From assembly GCF_900182545.1 (NCBI RefSeq), contig NZ_FXTJ01000004.1, positions 248,001-312,000 on the forward strand: a stretch of 64,000 nt of DNA, read 5' to 3'. This document shows, one piece after another, positions 1 to 8,131 of the stretch (positions are counted from its first letter, which is position 1; every line of letters begins with the position of its first letter). Source of the DNA: Geodermatophilus aquaeductus. Its GTDB lineage: Bacteria > Actinomycetota > Actinomycetes > Mycobacteriales > Geodermatophilaceae. The translations under genes and the position numbers were made by a program. The notes beneath the pieces were generated by a model. It saw only the letters and a list, made by a program, of their open reading frames with translations. It searched no databases and was not told where the DNA came from.

Positions 1-51
1 GCAGAAGCGACTGCCCTCGGGGTTGTCGTGGCCACAACGAGTGCAGTGCAC
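1..51 (-). CDS. N-terminus of a zinc-ribbon FHA-type protein (GarA-like), partial
   Basis: Only the first 17 codons lie in the window; the gene runs off the left edge. They read M-H-C-T-R-C-G-H-D-N-P-E-G-S-R-F-C. This is the start of a zinc ribbon (CxxC, then a second Cys pair expected beyond the edge) of the kind that precedes the FHA domain in actinobacterial GarA/FhaA relatives. The start is GTG at 51, with a strong GGAGGAG Shine-Dalgarno a few bases upstream. The position directly downstream of gcvH matches Rv1826-Rv1827 in Mycobacterium, where GarA is a phosphorylation-controlled switch of glutamate metabolism. The FHA domain itself is not visible, so the function rests on the N-terminus and synteny. 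Confidence 0.6.
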   Translation of the reverse strand, partial: MHCTRCGHDNPEGSRFC

Positions 52-281
52 GTCTGTCTCCTCCGGTGCAGGGGGCACCGCCGCGGGCGAGGGGGTCTGC
101 CGCGGGCGGCCGGCGGACGACGGAACCGGACGGTGCCGTCGCGGGTCGGCCGCCGTGCGGGGCACGGCGGGCCGTTGGTCATGGAACCAGCGGTGGTCCC
201 GAGGGTCAACCGGACGCCGGGGTGGCGTCACAGCAGTCCCACGAGGCCGCTCGGGGGCCGGTCGGCGCCGGTCCCGAGGCG

Positions 282-287
282 AGCATA
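282..287 (-). promoter_or_regulatory. possible -10 element for the GarA-like gene
   Basis: TATGCT on the minus strand fits the actinobacterial TANNNT -10 pattern and stands out as one of the few AT-rich spots between gcvH and the GarA-like gene. It would give a leader of over 200 nt. No clear -35 is visible. The remaining spacer from 52 to 327 shows no convincing gene; it does contain repeated GGCCCGGGG-type runs near 293-321 that could form a terminator for gcvH. Confidence 0.25.
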
Positions 288-327
288 GTGATCGGCCCGG
301 GGTCCCCGACCGGCCCGGGGGGTGCGG

Positions 328-732
328 TCAGGACGCGTCGACCAGTGCCTCGTACGCGGCGGCGTCGAGCAGGTCGGCGGTGGGGTCCCCGCCGTCGCCG
401 GCCACGGTGACCTCCACCAGCCAGCCGTCGCCGTAGGGATCGGCGTTGATGGTCTCCGGGGCGTCGGAGAGCGCCTCGTTCACCGCCGAGACCGTGCCGG
501 CCACCGGCGAGTAGACGTCGGACACCGACTTGGTCGACTCGACCTCGCCGATCGCGTTGCCGGGGCCGACCTCCTCGCCGACCGCCGGCAGCTGCACGAA
601 CACGATGTCGCCGAGCGCGTCCTGCGCGTGGTCGGTGATGCCGATCCGCACGACCGTGCCCGACCCCCCGCTCCCCTGCACGAGCGCCCACTCGTGCTGG
701 TCGGTGTAGCGGCGGTCGTCCGGGGTGCTCAT
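328..732 (-). CDS. gcvH: glycine cleavage system H protein
   Basis: The 134-aa product is the lipoyl carrier of the glycine cleavage system, shuttling the aminomethyl intermediate between the P, T and L proteins in the cytoplasm. The lipoylation motif ESTKSVSDV is present, with the acceptor lysine at about residue 68. The N-terminal YTDQHEWA segment and full family length (about 125-135 aa) agree. An insertion of small residues (QGSGGSG) after the HEW segment is slightly longer than usual. It lies last but one in the conserved pgsA-DUF881-sbp-DUF881-gcvH-garA order, not with gcvT or gcvP, as in mycobacteria. The ATG start at 732 is the natural one. Confidence 0.95.
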   Translation of the reverse strand: MSTPDDRRYTDQHEWALVQGSGGSGTVVRIGITDHAQDALGDIVFVQLPAVGEEVGPGNAIGEVESTKSVSDVYSPVAGTVSAVNEALSDAPETINADPYGDGWLVEVTVAGDGGDPTADLLDAAAYEALVDAS

Positions 733-789
733 GCGGCGTCGTCTCCAGGGTCTCGGGGGGATGTCTCGGGCCGGCGCCGCGTCGGGCGG

Positions 790-1677
790 TCAGTCGCCGG
801 AGTCGGGCCGAGCGTATTGAGGCTCGTCGAGCGGCCGCAACGCGTCCACCACGACGCGGTCGCGCTGCTCGATCTCGACGCTGCCGCCCTGGCGTCCCAC
901 CCGGTCGACCACGCCGCCCGGGATGCTCATGGCCGTCTGCAGGTCCTGCGGGGAGCCGATGACGACGACCTCGTAGGGCGCCGTCACCGCCCGGCCGTCG
1001 ATCTGCAGGTCGCCCGGGGTGCCGGTGACGGCGGTGGAGACGCCGATGCGCACGCCGTCGATCTGCATCGTCTCCGCGCCCGCGCCGCGCAGCTCCTGGA
1101 TCGCGTCGAGCAGGTCGGCCACCCGCACCTGCCCGTCGGGGTCGCGGATGGTCATCACCAGGCCGGGGCCCTCGGCGGCGACGGTGCCGTTGAGGATGGC
1201 CAGGGCGTCGGCGCGCTCCCGGGCGTCCTCGAGCGCGGCGTCCGCGCGGCTGTCGGTGTCGGACAGCTCGCGCAGCGCGCCGCGCTGGTCGGCGATCTGG
1301 GCGCGCAGCCGCTCCTCCTCGAGGTCGAGGTCGTCGAGGATGGCGACGAGCTCCTCCTCGCGGGCGCCCTCGAGCGCCTGGCCGGTGTCGGTGCTGCGCA
1401 CCTGCACGGCGATGGCGAAGCCGAGCAGGACGGTGAGGACGGCGATCAGCGAGGCCGCCACGAGCCCCTGACGCCCCCGCGAGGCGGGCGCCGGGACGGG
1501 CGCGGGAGCGGGCTCCTCCGGCGGCGCCTCGGCGACCTCCTCGGCGGGCGGGTCCGGCGGCGCCACGTCGTCCCGGCGCGGCGGCTCGTCGTCCCGGCGC
1601 GGCGGCTCGTCGTCCCGGCGCGGCGGCTCGTCGTCCCGGCGCGGCGGCTCGTCGTCGGGACGCGGGGTGTCGCTCAT
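790..1677 (-). CDS. DUF881 family membrane-anchored protein with a 7-aa tandem repeat
   Basis: This 295-aa protein has a proline/acid-rich N-terminal tail and one membrane segment around residues 70-92. A coiled-coil stretch (EEELVAILDDLDLEEERLRAQ) follows, then the DUF881 domain (GLVMTIRDPDG, LLDAIQELRGAGAE, IDGRAV). It corresponds to Rv1825 by synteny. DUF881 proteins are thought to act in cell envelope or division, but the function is not established. The tail holds four copies of DDEPPRR encoded by a perfect 21-bp repeat. The ATG start overlaps the stop of sbp by 4 nt, so translation is probably coupled. Confidence 0.88.
   Translation of the reverse strand: MSDTPRPDDEPPRRDDEPPRRDDEPPRRDDEPPRRDDVAPPDPPAEEVAEAPPEEPAPAPVPAPASRGRQGLVAASLIAVLTVLLGFAIAVQVRSTDTGQALEGAREEELVAILDDLDLEEERLRAQIADQRGALRELSDTDSRADAALEDARERADALAILNGTVAAEGPGLVMTIRDPDGQVRVADLLDAIQELRGAGAETMQIDGVRIGVSTAVTGTPGDLQIDGRAVTAPYEVVVIGSPQDLQTAMSIPGGVVDRVGRQGGSVEIEQRDRVVVDALRPLDEPQYARPDSGD
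1567..1650 (-). repeat. four tandem 21-bp repeats inside the DUF881 gene
   Basis: Four consecutive 21-bp units appear identical by eye and encode DDEPPRR in the cytoplasmic tail. The unit length is a multiple of three, so copy-number change would lengthen or shorten the charged tail without a frameshift. Confidence 0.9.
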
Positions 1678-2006
1678 GCCCGGAACAGGTGCCGGCGGAT
1701 GGCCGCGGCGTTGCCGAAGATGCGGATGCCGAGGACGACGACGACCGCCGTGGACAGCTGCGCGCCGACGCCGAGCTGGTCGCCGAGGAACACGATCAGC
1801 GCGGCGACGACGACGTTCGACACGAACGAGATGACGAACACCTTGGCGTCGAAGATCCCGTCGAGGCGCGCGCGGGCACCCCCGAACACCGCGTCGAGGG
1901 CGGCCACCACGGCGATCGGCAGGTAGGGCTGCAGCCACAGCGGGACGGTGGGGTCGAGGAACAGGCCGAGGGCGATGCCCACGGCCAGGCCGATGACGGG
2001 GATCAC
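1674..2006 (-). CDS. sbp: small basic protein, DUF1290 family
   Basis: This 110-aa integral membrane protein has about three hydrophobic helices (IPVIGLAVGIALGLFL, LPIAVVAALDAVFGG, VFVISFVSNVVVAALIVFLG) and a basic C-terminus (RRHLFRA). It matches the Sbp/DUF1290 family in length and in the typical LDAVFGGARA-LDGIFDAKVF core. Sbp was first named in Bacillus near divIB/ftsZ; its role is unclear. It sits between two DUF881 genes exactly as Rv1824 does. Overlap with the downstream DUF881 is ATGA, and the gap from the upstream DUF881 stop is only a few bases, so the genes form one operon. Confidence 0.92.
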   Translation of the reverse strand: MIPVIGLAVGIALGLFLDPTVPLWLQPYLPIAVVAALDAVFGGARARLDGIFDAKVFVISFVSNVVVAALIVFLGDQLGVGAQLSTAVVVVLGIRIFGNAAAIRRHLFRA

Positions 2007-2009
2007 CGC

Positions 2010-2936
2010 TCAGTCCCCCGCCCCGCCGGCGGCGGCCTCGGCCGGCTGGCCGGTGAAGGGGACGGCGGATCGCAGCTCGGGGACTCCCCCGGCGGGAACG
2101 GACAGCTCGTCCTCCTGGGCGAACTCGAAACGCAGGCCGTAGGACTCCGAGATGACGGCCAGGGCGTTGACCTCGGGGCTGGCCAGGAACCGCGACCGGA
2201 GCTCGTCCGGGTCGCCGATGGCGCTGATCAGGTACGGGTTGGTGACCGGGCGGAAGTCCACGAGGACCGCCTCCCCGGCGAAGCGGATCGCGGTGGTGGG
2301 GCCCAGCCGCTGGTCGTTGATCGAGACCGCCTCCGCGCCGGCGGCCCACAGCGCGTTGACCACCAGCTGCAGGTCGCCGTCGCGGACGTCGCCGCTGCCG
2401 TCGTCGCCGGTGCCGCCCACCGGGTCGGCGTCGGCGTCGGGCTCGGCGTCGGCCAGGGTGACCAGCAGGCCGGGGCCGGTGACGGTGTCCAGGCCGGCGG
2501 CGAGCTCCGCGGCCTCGAGGTCCTCGATCGCCCGCTGGCCGACGGCGCTGGCGGCCAGGGCGCCGTCGCGGGCCTCGGCGACCTGCCCGCGCAGGTCCTC
2601 GAGCTCGGCGGAGAGGTCGTCGGTGGTGGCCGACTGGGCGCCGATGTCCTCGACCAGCGCGCCGCGCACCGCCTCGCGCCCGGCCTCGCCGGAGGCGGCC
2701 TGCGCGTAGGTGACGGCGAACAGCAGCCCGGCGAGGGCCATCGTCAGCGCGACCGCCAGCGCGCCCGGGCGGCGCCGGCCGGCCGCGGGCGGGTCGCCGG
2801 CGGCGCGGGCCTTCTCCTCGGCGGCGCGGGCGTAGGCGGGGTCGAGGGTCTCGGCGAGCACCTGGTCGAGCAGGGACGCGCCCATGGAGCGCACCCCGCC
2901 GCCGCGCGGGGGTGCGGCCGGCCCGGTGGCCGTCAC
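2010..2936 (-). CDS. DUF881 family membrane-anchored protein (second copy)
   Basis: This 308-aa protein has a short cytoplasmic N-terminus, one transmembrane helix (ALAVALTMALAGLLFAVTYA), a coiled coil (TTDDLSAELEDLRGQVAEAR) and a DUF881 domain (GLLVTLADAEPDADAD, VVNALWAAGAEAVSIND, NPYLISAIGDPD). It is the Rv1823 equivalent. I chose the GTG at 2936 because it overlaps the pgsA stop by 4 nt (GTGA). An ATG at 2885, giving MGASLLDQVLAETLDP, is a reasonable alternative that resembles family N-termini. It is paralogous to the DUF881 gene two places downstream. Confidence 0.85.
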   Translation of the reverse strand: MTATGPAAPPRGGGVRSMGASLLDQVLAETLDPAYARAAEEKARAAGDPPAAGRRRPGALAVALTMALAGLLFAVTYAQAASGEAGREAVRGALVEDIGAQSATTDDLSAELEDLRGQVAEARDGALAASAVGQRAIEDLEAAELAAGLDTVTGPGLLVTLADAEPDADADPVGGTGDDGSGDVRDGDLQLVVNALWAAGAEAVSINDQRLGPTTAIRFAGEAVLVDFRPVTNPYLISAIGDPDELRSRFLASPEVNALAVISESYGLRFEFAQEDELSVPAGGVPELRSAVPFTGQPAEAAAGGAGD

Positions 2937-3634
2937 GGCGCCGGGCGGGCCTCCGCACCCGCCCCGGGCCGGGTCCCTCCCGGCGTCCCGGTCCGCTCGG
3001 CGCGCACGATCCCGGCGACCTGGACGACGTAGAACAGGCCCGACAGCACGTAGAGCGCGCCGCCCCAGATGGTGAACGCCCAGGCCGCCGGCTGGACCCA
3101 CGCCAGCCAGGCGCCGGTCGCGTCGTCGGCCAGGAGCAGCAGCGGGAAGGCGTAGAGCAGGTTGAACGTGGCCGCCTTGCCCAGGTAGTGCACCTGCAGG
3201 GGCTCGTAGCGGTAGTGGCGCAGGACGAGCAGCATCACCCCGAGCACGACCTCGCGGCCCACGAGCACGACCACCACCCACAGCGGGACGACGTCGCGCA
3301 GCACGAAGGCGATCAGCGTCGCGATGATGTAGAGGCGGTCGGCGGCGGGGTCGAGCAGCGCGCCGAGCCGGCTGGACTGGCCGAGGACCCGGGCGAGCTT
3401 GCCGTCGGCCCAGTCGGTGACGCCGGAGACCATGAGCACGGCGACGGCCCAGCCGTCCTCGTGCGGCCCCAGCAGCAGCCACAGGAACAGCGGCACGCCG
3501 AGCAGCCGCAGCACCGACAGCGCGTTGGGCACCGTCCACACCCGGTCGGGCAGCTCGTTGCGGTCGGTGACCCGGGGCTCCCCCACCACCGGGGACACCG
3601 GAACCGCGGCCGACGGCCCCTGCGACGACGTCAC
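2933..3634 (-). CDS. pgsA: CDP-alcohol phosphatidyltransferase (PgsA-like)
   Basis: This membrane enzyme transfers a phosphatidyl group from CDP-diacylglycerol to an alcohol, probably glycerol-3-phosphate or a related acceptor. The full catalytic signature D-x2-D-G-x2-A-R-x8-G-x3-D-x3-D is present in DWADGKLARVLGQS through LDPAAD. Five or six hydrophobic helices follow the usual pattern. It is the Rv1822 (pgsA2) equivalent and heads the DUF881-sbp-DUF881-gcvH operon. GTG 3634 has a GGAGGAG Shine-Dalgarno; GTG 3655 and GTG 3571 are alternatives. Family and active site are clear; the exact acceptor alcohol is not. Confidence 0.88.
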   Translation of the reverse strand: MTSSQGPSAAVPVSPVVGEPRVTDRNELPDRVWTVPNALSVLRLLGVPLFLWLLLGPHEDGWAVAVLMVSGVTDWADGKLARVLGQSSRLGALLDPAADRLYIIATLIAFVLRDVVPLWVVVVLVGREVVLGVMLLVLRHYRYEPLQVHYLGKAATFNLLYAFPLLLLADDATGAWLAWVQPAAWAFTIWGGALYVLSGLFYVVQVAGIVRAERTGTPGGTRPGAGAEARPAP

Positions 3635-3691
3635 TGCTCCTCCACCCCGCTGCACACCGTGCCCGAGGCTAGTCGACGGACCCCGTCGCTC

Positions 3692-3717
3692 CCCGCCACT
3701 CGGAGGCCCGTGGCGGG
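3692..3717 (-). terminator. hairpin downstream of the EF-G-like gene
   Basis: CCCGCCAC and GTGGCGGG pair as an 8-bp stem around a 10-nt loop, 20 bp after the EF-G-like stop codon and before the pgsA operon. There is no T-run, as is common for actinobacterial terminators. Confidence 0.5.
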
Positions 3718-3737
3718 CCCCTCACCGGGGGCCGCCG

Positions 3738-5804
3738 TCAGGCGGGGACGAGCAGTGACGGCGGGGCCGGCTCGTGGCCGAGCGGGCGCCGGCTGAACGA
3801 CCCGGTGCCGTGGCTGACCGAGCGCAGCGCGCCGGCGTAGCCGAGCAGCTCCATCTCGGGGACCTCGGCGCGCACGGTGGTGCGGTCCCGGTCGGGGTCG
3901 GCGTCGCTGCCGGTGACCCGGGCACGGCGGGAGGACAGGTCGCTCATGACCGCGCCCACGTGCTCGGCGGGCACGACCACCTCCACCTCGCACCACGGCT
4001 CGAGCACGCGGGTGCCCGCGGCCGCGGCCAGCTCGCGGACGGCCAGCGCCCCGGCGGACTGGAAGGCGGCGTCGGAGGAGTCCACCGAGTGCGCCTTGCC
4101 GTCGACGAGGACGAAGGCGACGTCGACCAGCGGCCGGTCGTCGTGGACGCCCTTGGCGCACTGGGCGCGGACGCCCTTCTCCACGCTGCCGTGGTAGTTC
4201 GTGGGCACCGCCCCGCCGACGACGCGCTGGGCGAAGGTGACGCCGGACCCGGGCGGCCCGGGCTCGGCCTCGACCACGACGACGGCGTACTGCCCGTGGC
4301 CGCCGGACTGCTTGACCAGCCGGCCGGTGGCGCGCGCGGGCCCGGCGAGCGTCTCCACCATGGGCACCCGCACCGGCACCGTCGTCACCGCGACGCCGTG
4401 GCGGGTGCGCAGCCGCTCGAGCAGCACCTCGCCGTGGGCCTCCCCGACGCACCACAGCAGCAGCTGCCCGGTGTCGCGGGAGCGCTCGACGCGGACGGTG
4501 GGGTCCTCGGCGGCCAGCCGGGTCAGCGCCGGGCCGAGCCGGTCCTCGTCGGCGCGGGAGGCGGCCTCCACCGCCACCGGGTGCTGGGGCACCGGCAGGT
4601 CCCAGGGCGGCACCAGCCGCGGGTCGCCGGGCGAGGAGAGGGTGTCGCCGGTCTCGGCGGAGGTCAGCCGGGCGACCGCGCAGACGTCCCCGGCCGGGCA
4701 GGCCGCGACCGGCCGCAGCGCCGACCCCAGCGGGGAGGAGACCGCGCCGATGCGCTCGTCGGCGTCGTGGTCGGGGTGGCCGCGCTCGGCGCCGCCGTGC
4801 CCGGAGACGTGCACCGGGGTGTCCGGGCGCAGGGTGCCGGAGAACACCCGCAGCAGGGAGACCCGGCCGAGGTAGGGGTCGGTCGTCGTCTTGACCACCT
4901 CGGCGACCAGCGGGCCGTCGGGGTCGCAGGCCAGCGGCGGCGCCGGGGCGCCGTCGGGGCGGGTGACCGGCGGGCAGCCGTGCTCCTGCGGGGACGGGAA
5001 GCCGTTGACCAGCAGGTAGAGCAGCGAGTCCAGGCCGACGCCCAGCAGCGGGGCGGCGCACAGGACGGGGTGGAAGTGCCCGCGGGCGACGGCGGTCCCG
5101 AGGTCGCTCATGAGGTCGCCCTGCACGAGCTCGTCGCCGGCGAGGTAGCGCTCCATCAGCGCCTCGTCCTCGCTCTCGCCGATGATCCCCTCGATCAGCT
5201 CGCTGCGGAGCCGGTCGGCGTCCTCGGCCGCCGCACCCGGCTCGAGCAGGTTGACCACCCCGCGCACGGTGCCGTCGGGGGCGCGGTCGACCAGGTGCAC
5301 GGGGTAGACGCCCGCGCCCAGCGCCGTCCGGCACAGCCGGACGGTCTCCTCGACGTCGGCCCGGGCGCGGTCGAGCTGGGTGACGACGACGGCGCGCGGC
5401 ATGCCGACCGCGGCGCACTCCTCCCACAGCTGCACGGTGGAGGCGTCGACGCCGCTGACGGCGGAGACGACGAACAGCGCGGCGTCGGCGGCGCGCAGCC
5501 CGGCGCGCAGCTCGCCGACGAAGTCGGGGCTGCCGGGGGTGTCGAGCAGCGTGATCCGGGTGCCCTCGTGCTCGACGGTGGCCACGCCGAGGGTCACCGA
5601 CCGCTGCTGGCGCGCCTCGACGTCGTCGCTGTCGAGGCAGGTGGTGCCGTCCTCGACGCGGCCGGCGCGCGGGAGGGCGCCGGTGGCCACGAGCAGCGCC
5701 TCGGCGAGGGTCGTCTTGCCGGCGCCGGCGTGGCCGACCAGCGCCACGTTGCGCACCCGGGCCGGCTCCCGCGGCTCCGGTGCCGGGACGACGTCCCTAC
5801 CCAC
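3738..5804 (-). CDS. elongation factor G-like GTPase (FusA2 type)
   Basis: This 688-aa protein has the domain order of EF-G: a GTPase domain with P-loop GHAGAGKTT at about residues 24-32, DTPG, and a G4 motif reading TQLD instead of NKxD. A beta-barrel follows, then domains III-V with the typical KQSGGHGQYAVV and VPTNYHGSVEKGV segments. It resembles mycobacterial FusA2 (Rv0120c), an EF-G-like protein of uncertain role, more than the canonical translocase. The altered G4 is typical of this paralogue group. There is no str operon context. The GTG start at 5804 lacks a good ribosome-binding site, so the exact N-terminus is uncertain. Confidence 0.88.
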   Translation of the reverse strand: MGRDVVPAPEPREPARVRNVALVGHAGAGKTTLAEALLVATGALPRAGRVEDGTTCLDSDDVEARQQRSVTLGVATVEHEGTRITLLDTPGSPDFVGELRAGLRAADAALFVVSAVSGVDASTVQLWEECAAVGMPRAVVVTQLDRARADVEETVRLCRTALGAGVYPVHLVDRAPDGTVRGVVNLLEPGAAAEDADRLRSELIEGIIGESEDEALMERYLAGDELVQGDLMSDLGTAVARGHFHPVLCAAPLLGVGLDSLLYLLVNGFPSPQEHGCPPVTRPDGAPAPPLACDPDGPLVAEVVKTTTDPYLGRVSLLRVFSGTLRPDTPVHVSGHGGAERGHPDHDADERIGAVSSPLGSALRPVAACPAGDVCAVARLTSAETGDTLSSPGDPRLVPPWDLPVPQHPVAVEAASRADEDRLGPALTRLAAEDPTVRVERSRDTGQLLLWCVGEAHGEVLLERLRTRHGVAVTTVPVRVPMVETLAGPARATGRLVKQSGGHGQYAVVVVEAEPGPPGSGVTFAQRVVGGAVPTNYHGSVEKGVRAQCAKGVHDDRPLVDVAFVLVDGKAHSVDSSDAAFQSAGALAVRELAAAAGTRVLEPWCEVEVVVPAEHVGAVMSDLSSRRARVTGSDADPDRDRTTVRAEVPEMELLGYAGALRSVSHGTGSFSRRPLGHEPAPPSLLVPA

Positions 5805-5927
5805 GGCGGCCGCCGGGCCGGTCGCTGGCCTGGCTGGGGATGCGCACGGGGACCTCCCGGGCCGAACGGGATGTGGTGTGCCTCACACCCTGCCCCTGGA
5901 CGCGCGGGCTGGGCAAGCCCCCGGGAC

Positions 5928-6821
5928 TCAGTCGTCCGGGATGTCGGCGGCCGAGCCCACGAGGACCTCCCCCGGGCTGCCCGACCACCCCGCCGGGGCG
6001 ACGTCGGCGACCACCACGGTGACGTCGTCGCGGGTGCCGGCGGCCAGGGCGGCCATGACCAGCCGGGCGGCCGCGGCCGCGGGACGGCGCTCGGCGCCCA
6101 GGACCCGCTGCAGCGTCCCGGCCGGCACCACGCCGGACAGGCCGTCGGAGCACAGCAGCAGGCGGTCGCCGGGCTCGGCGGCCACGGCGATCAGGTCGGC
6201 CGGGCCGGGGTCGGCCGAGCCGCCGAGGGCGCGCAGCAGCACCGAGCGCATGGGCGAGACGGCGGCCTCCTCGGGGGTGAGGTCCCCGGAGGCGACGAGG
6301 GCCTGCACCAGCGAGTGGTCGGTGGTCAGCCGGGTGAGGACGCCGGCGCGCAGCAGCAGGGCGCGGCTGTCGCCGACGTGGGCGACGACGACCCGTCCGT
6401 CGCGGGCGAGCACGGCGGCGGTGCAGGTGGTGGCCATGCCGGCCAGCGCGGGGTCTGCGGCTGCCGCGCGGACGGCGGCGTCGGCGGCGGCCAGTGCCCC
6501 GGCGAGGCCGGCGTCGGGGCCGGCCTCGGTGCCGTCGGCGCGGGCGGCGGCCGCGCGGCGGGTGACCTCGGCGACGGCGAGGCGGGCCGCGGTGGCCCCG
6601 CCCCGGTTGCCGCCCACGCCGTCGGCGACCACGAGCAGCCCGGGGCCGGCGTACCCGGCGTCCTGGTCCTGCCCGCGGGGGCCGGCGAGGGAGACCGCAG
6701 CGGGGTCGAGGACCAGCCGGTCGAGCCCGCCCCCGGCACGGGCGCGGGCCGGCCGGCCGCCGGGTGCCTCGGCCGCGGGGAACCACGGCAGCGGCGTCGA
6801 CGGGGCGGTCACGGGCGACAT
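5928..6821 (-). CDS. PP2C-family serine/threonine phosphatase
   Basis: This 297-aa protein contains the PP2C metal-binding motifs in order: QDQDAGY, VVADGVGGNRGG, VVVAHVGDSRALLLR, LLCSDGLSG and GTRDDVTVVV. It should be a soluble Mn/Mg-dependent phosphoprotein phosphatase. The 40-residue N-terminus is proline and alanine rich and not conserved. No kinase gene is adjacent, so its partner is unknown; the GarA-like protein 6 kb away is a classic STPK substrate but no link is shown. The ATG start is supported by overall family length. Confidence 0.9.
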   Translation of the reverse strand: MSPVTAPSTPLPWFPAAEAPGGRPARARAGGGLDRLVLDPAAVSLAGPRGQDQDAGYAGPGLLVVADGVGGNRGGATAARLAVAEVTRRAAAARADGTEAGPDAGLAGALAAADAAVRAAAADPALAGMATTCTAAVLARDGRVVVAHVGDSRALLLRAGVLTRLTTDHSLVQALVASGDLTPEEAAVSPMRSVLLRALGGSADPGPADLIAVAAEPGDRLLLCSDGLSGVVPAGTLQRVLGAERRPAAAAARLVMAALAAGTRDDVTVVVADVAPAGWSGSPGEVLVGSAADIPDD

Positions 6822-6870
6822 CCTGGCCCGCGCCGGGCCGGGCGGGAACGCACCGGGGCGCGGGCCGGAC

Positions 6871-7758
6871 TCAGCCGACCGTCGTCCCGGCGTCGGCGGC
6901 GGCGGTGTGCGCGGTGACCGCCGCGGCGAGCTGTCCGTGCACCACCGGCGGCAGCGCGTGCCCCATGCCCGGCACGGTCACCAGGCGGGCGCCGCCGATG
7001 GTCGCCGCGAGGTGCTCGGCGTGCGGCGGCGGGTTGACCGGGTCCTCGGGCGCCTCGACGACCAGGGTGGGCACCCGCACCCCGGCCAGCTCGGCGCCCC
7101 GGTCGAGGCCCGACTGGTCGGCGAGGGCGTGCGCGACCGGGCTCGCGACGGTGCCGGCGTGCGCCATCGCCCGTTCCTCCTGGGCGCGGTACCAGGCGGC
7201 GTCGAAGGGCAGCGCGCTCCCCGACAGCAGCCGCCAGTGCTCGACGCGCCAGTCCAGCTCCGCCTCGCGGTCGCGGTCGGCCCCCATCGTCTGCCAGTAG
7301 GCCAGCAGCTCGGGCGCGGGGCCGGGCAGCGCGCCGGTGCCCGCGACGTCGGCCAGGCCGGCGCCGAGCGCGGAGGTGGCCAGGACCGTGGCGCTGCGCA
7401 GCCGGTACGGCGCGTCGAGGAGCAGCAGCTGCACCAGCGTGCCGCCCATCGACATCCCGACGACGTGCGCGCGGTCGATCCCCAGGCCGTCGAGCACCGC
7501 GACGGCGTCGGCGGCGAGGTCGCGGATCGCGTAGGGCGCCCGGTCGTACGCCGCCGTGCTGCGCCCGGTGTCGCGGTGGTCGTAGCGGATCACCCGGTGC
7601 CGGGCGGCGAGCAGGTCGACGAGCTCCTCCGGCCAGCCCAGCGCGCCGGCGTTGGCGCCCATCACCAGCAGCAGCGGGGGCGCGGCGGGGTTCCCGCGCT
7701 CCTCCACCCACAGGTCGATCCCCTCGGCCACGCTCACCCGGTGCTCCGTCGTCCTCAC
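6871..7758 (-). CDS. alpha/beta-fold hydrolase
   Basis: This 295-aa cytosolic protein has the alpha/beta hydrolase signature: an oxyanion region LLLVMGANAG, nucleophile elbow GMSMGG, an acid in EDPVNPP, and the catalytic His in GMGHALPP. The RYDHRDTGRS segment is typical of the RdmC/epoxide hydrolase-like subgroup, but the substrate cannot be read from sequence. I start at GTG 7758 (VRTTEHRVSVAEG) because upstream residues look like translated intergenic DNA. It is divergent from a small Cys-containing gene 75 bp away. Confidence 0.85.
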   Translation of the reverse strand: MRTTEHRVSVAEGIDLWVEERGNPAAPPLLLVMGANAGALGWPEELVDLLAARHRVIRYDHRDTGRSTAAYDRAPYAIRDLAADAVAVLDGLGIDRAHVVGMSMGGTLVQLLLLDAPYRLRSATVLATSALGAGLADVAGTGALPGPAPELLAYWQTMGADRDREAELDWRVEHWRLLSGSALPFDAAWYRAQEERAMAHAGTVASPVAHALADQSGLDRGAELAGVRVPTLVVEAPEDPVNPPPHAEHLAATIGGARLVTVPGMGHALPPVVHGQLAAAVTAHTAAADAGTTVG

Positions 7759-7833
7759 GCGGCGCAGCCTGCCGGTCTCCGCCGCGGGCCGTCGAGCCGG
7801 GTGCGGGGAGACTGGCGCGGGGAGACTGGTGCG

Positions 7834-8043
7834 GTGACGAGCACAGGGAACGGGCACGCGGCCGGCCGCGACCAGGAGACCAGCCGGGCGCACGCCGTCC
7901 CCCGCGAGGCCGCCGACGGGCCGCCGCCGTGGGTGGCCGCGTGCGGCACGCCGGTCGCCGTCGTCCAGGGGGCGTGGAACGGCCGCCGCGGACTGGGCGC
8001 CGACGACGTCTGCCCGGAGTGCCGCCGCCTGGTGCCGGCGTAG
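7834..8043 (+). CDS. small putative zinc-binding protein
   Basis: This 69-aa protein is unrecognised by name. Its C-terminal half looks real: WVAACGTPVAVVQGAW followed by DDVCPECRRLV, giving one Cys and then a CxxC pair that could bind zinc with another ligand. The GTG start at 7834 has a GGGGAG Shine-Dalgarno 9 nt upstream. The first 35 residues are low in conservation signals. It ends 16 bp before the convergent kinase gene. No function is proposed. Confidence 0.6.
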   Translation: MTSTGNGHAAGRDQETSRAHAVPREAADGPPPWVAACGTPVAVVQGAWNGRRGLGADDVCPECRRLVPA

Positions 8044-8050
8044 CCGCGCC

Positions 8051-8131
8051 CGTCCTGGCTCACCGTGGAGCGTCCTGGCTTCCCGTCGACGCCGAGCCAG
8101 GACGCAGCACGATCAGGTCACCTGATCGTGC
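8051..8131. repeat. palindromic repeat cluster at the kinase 3' end
   Basis: The decamer CGTCCTGGCT occurs at 8051-8060 and 8071-8080, and its inverse AGCCAGGACG at 8095-8104, so a 10-bp stem can form with a 14-nt loop. Right after it, 8107-8131 is a perfect 12-1-12 palindrome with arms GCACGATCAGGT and ACCTGATCGTGC. The cluster separates two convergent genes but overlaps the last codons of the histidine kinase. It probably works as a bidirectional terminator and may be a dispersed palindromic element. Confidence 0.7.

Noticed and set aside
3774-6917. A 1047-codon open frame on the plus strand opposite the EF-G-like and PP2C genes.
   Set aside because: It is an antisense frame kept open by high GC content and codon bias. 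Its protein is Gly/Val/Gln/His-rich with no domain, while the minus strand has clear EF-G and PP2C motifs.
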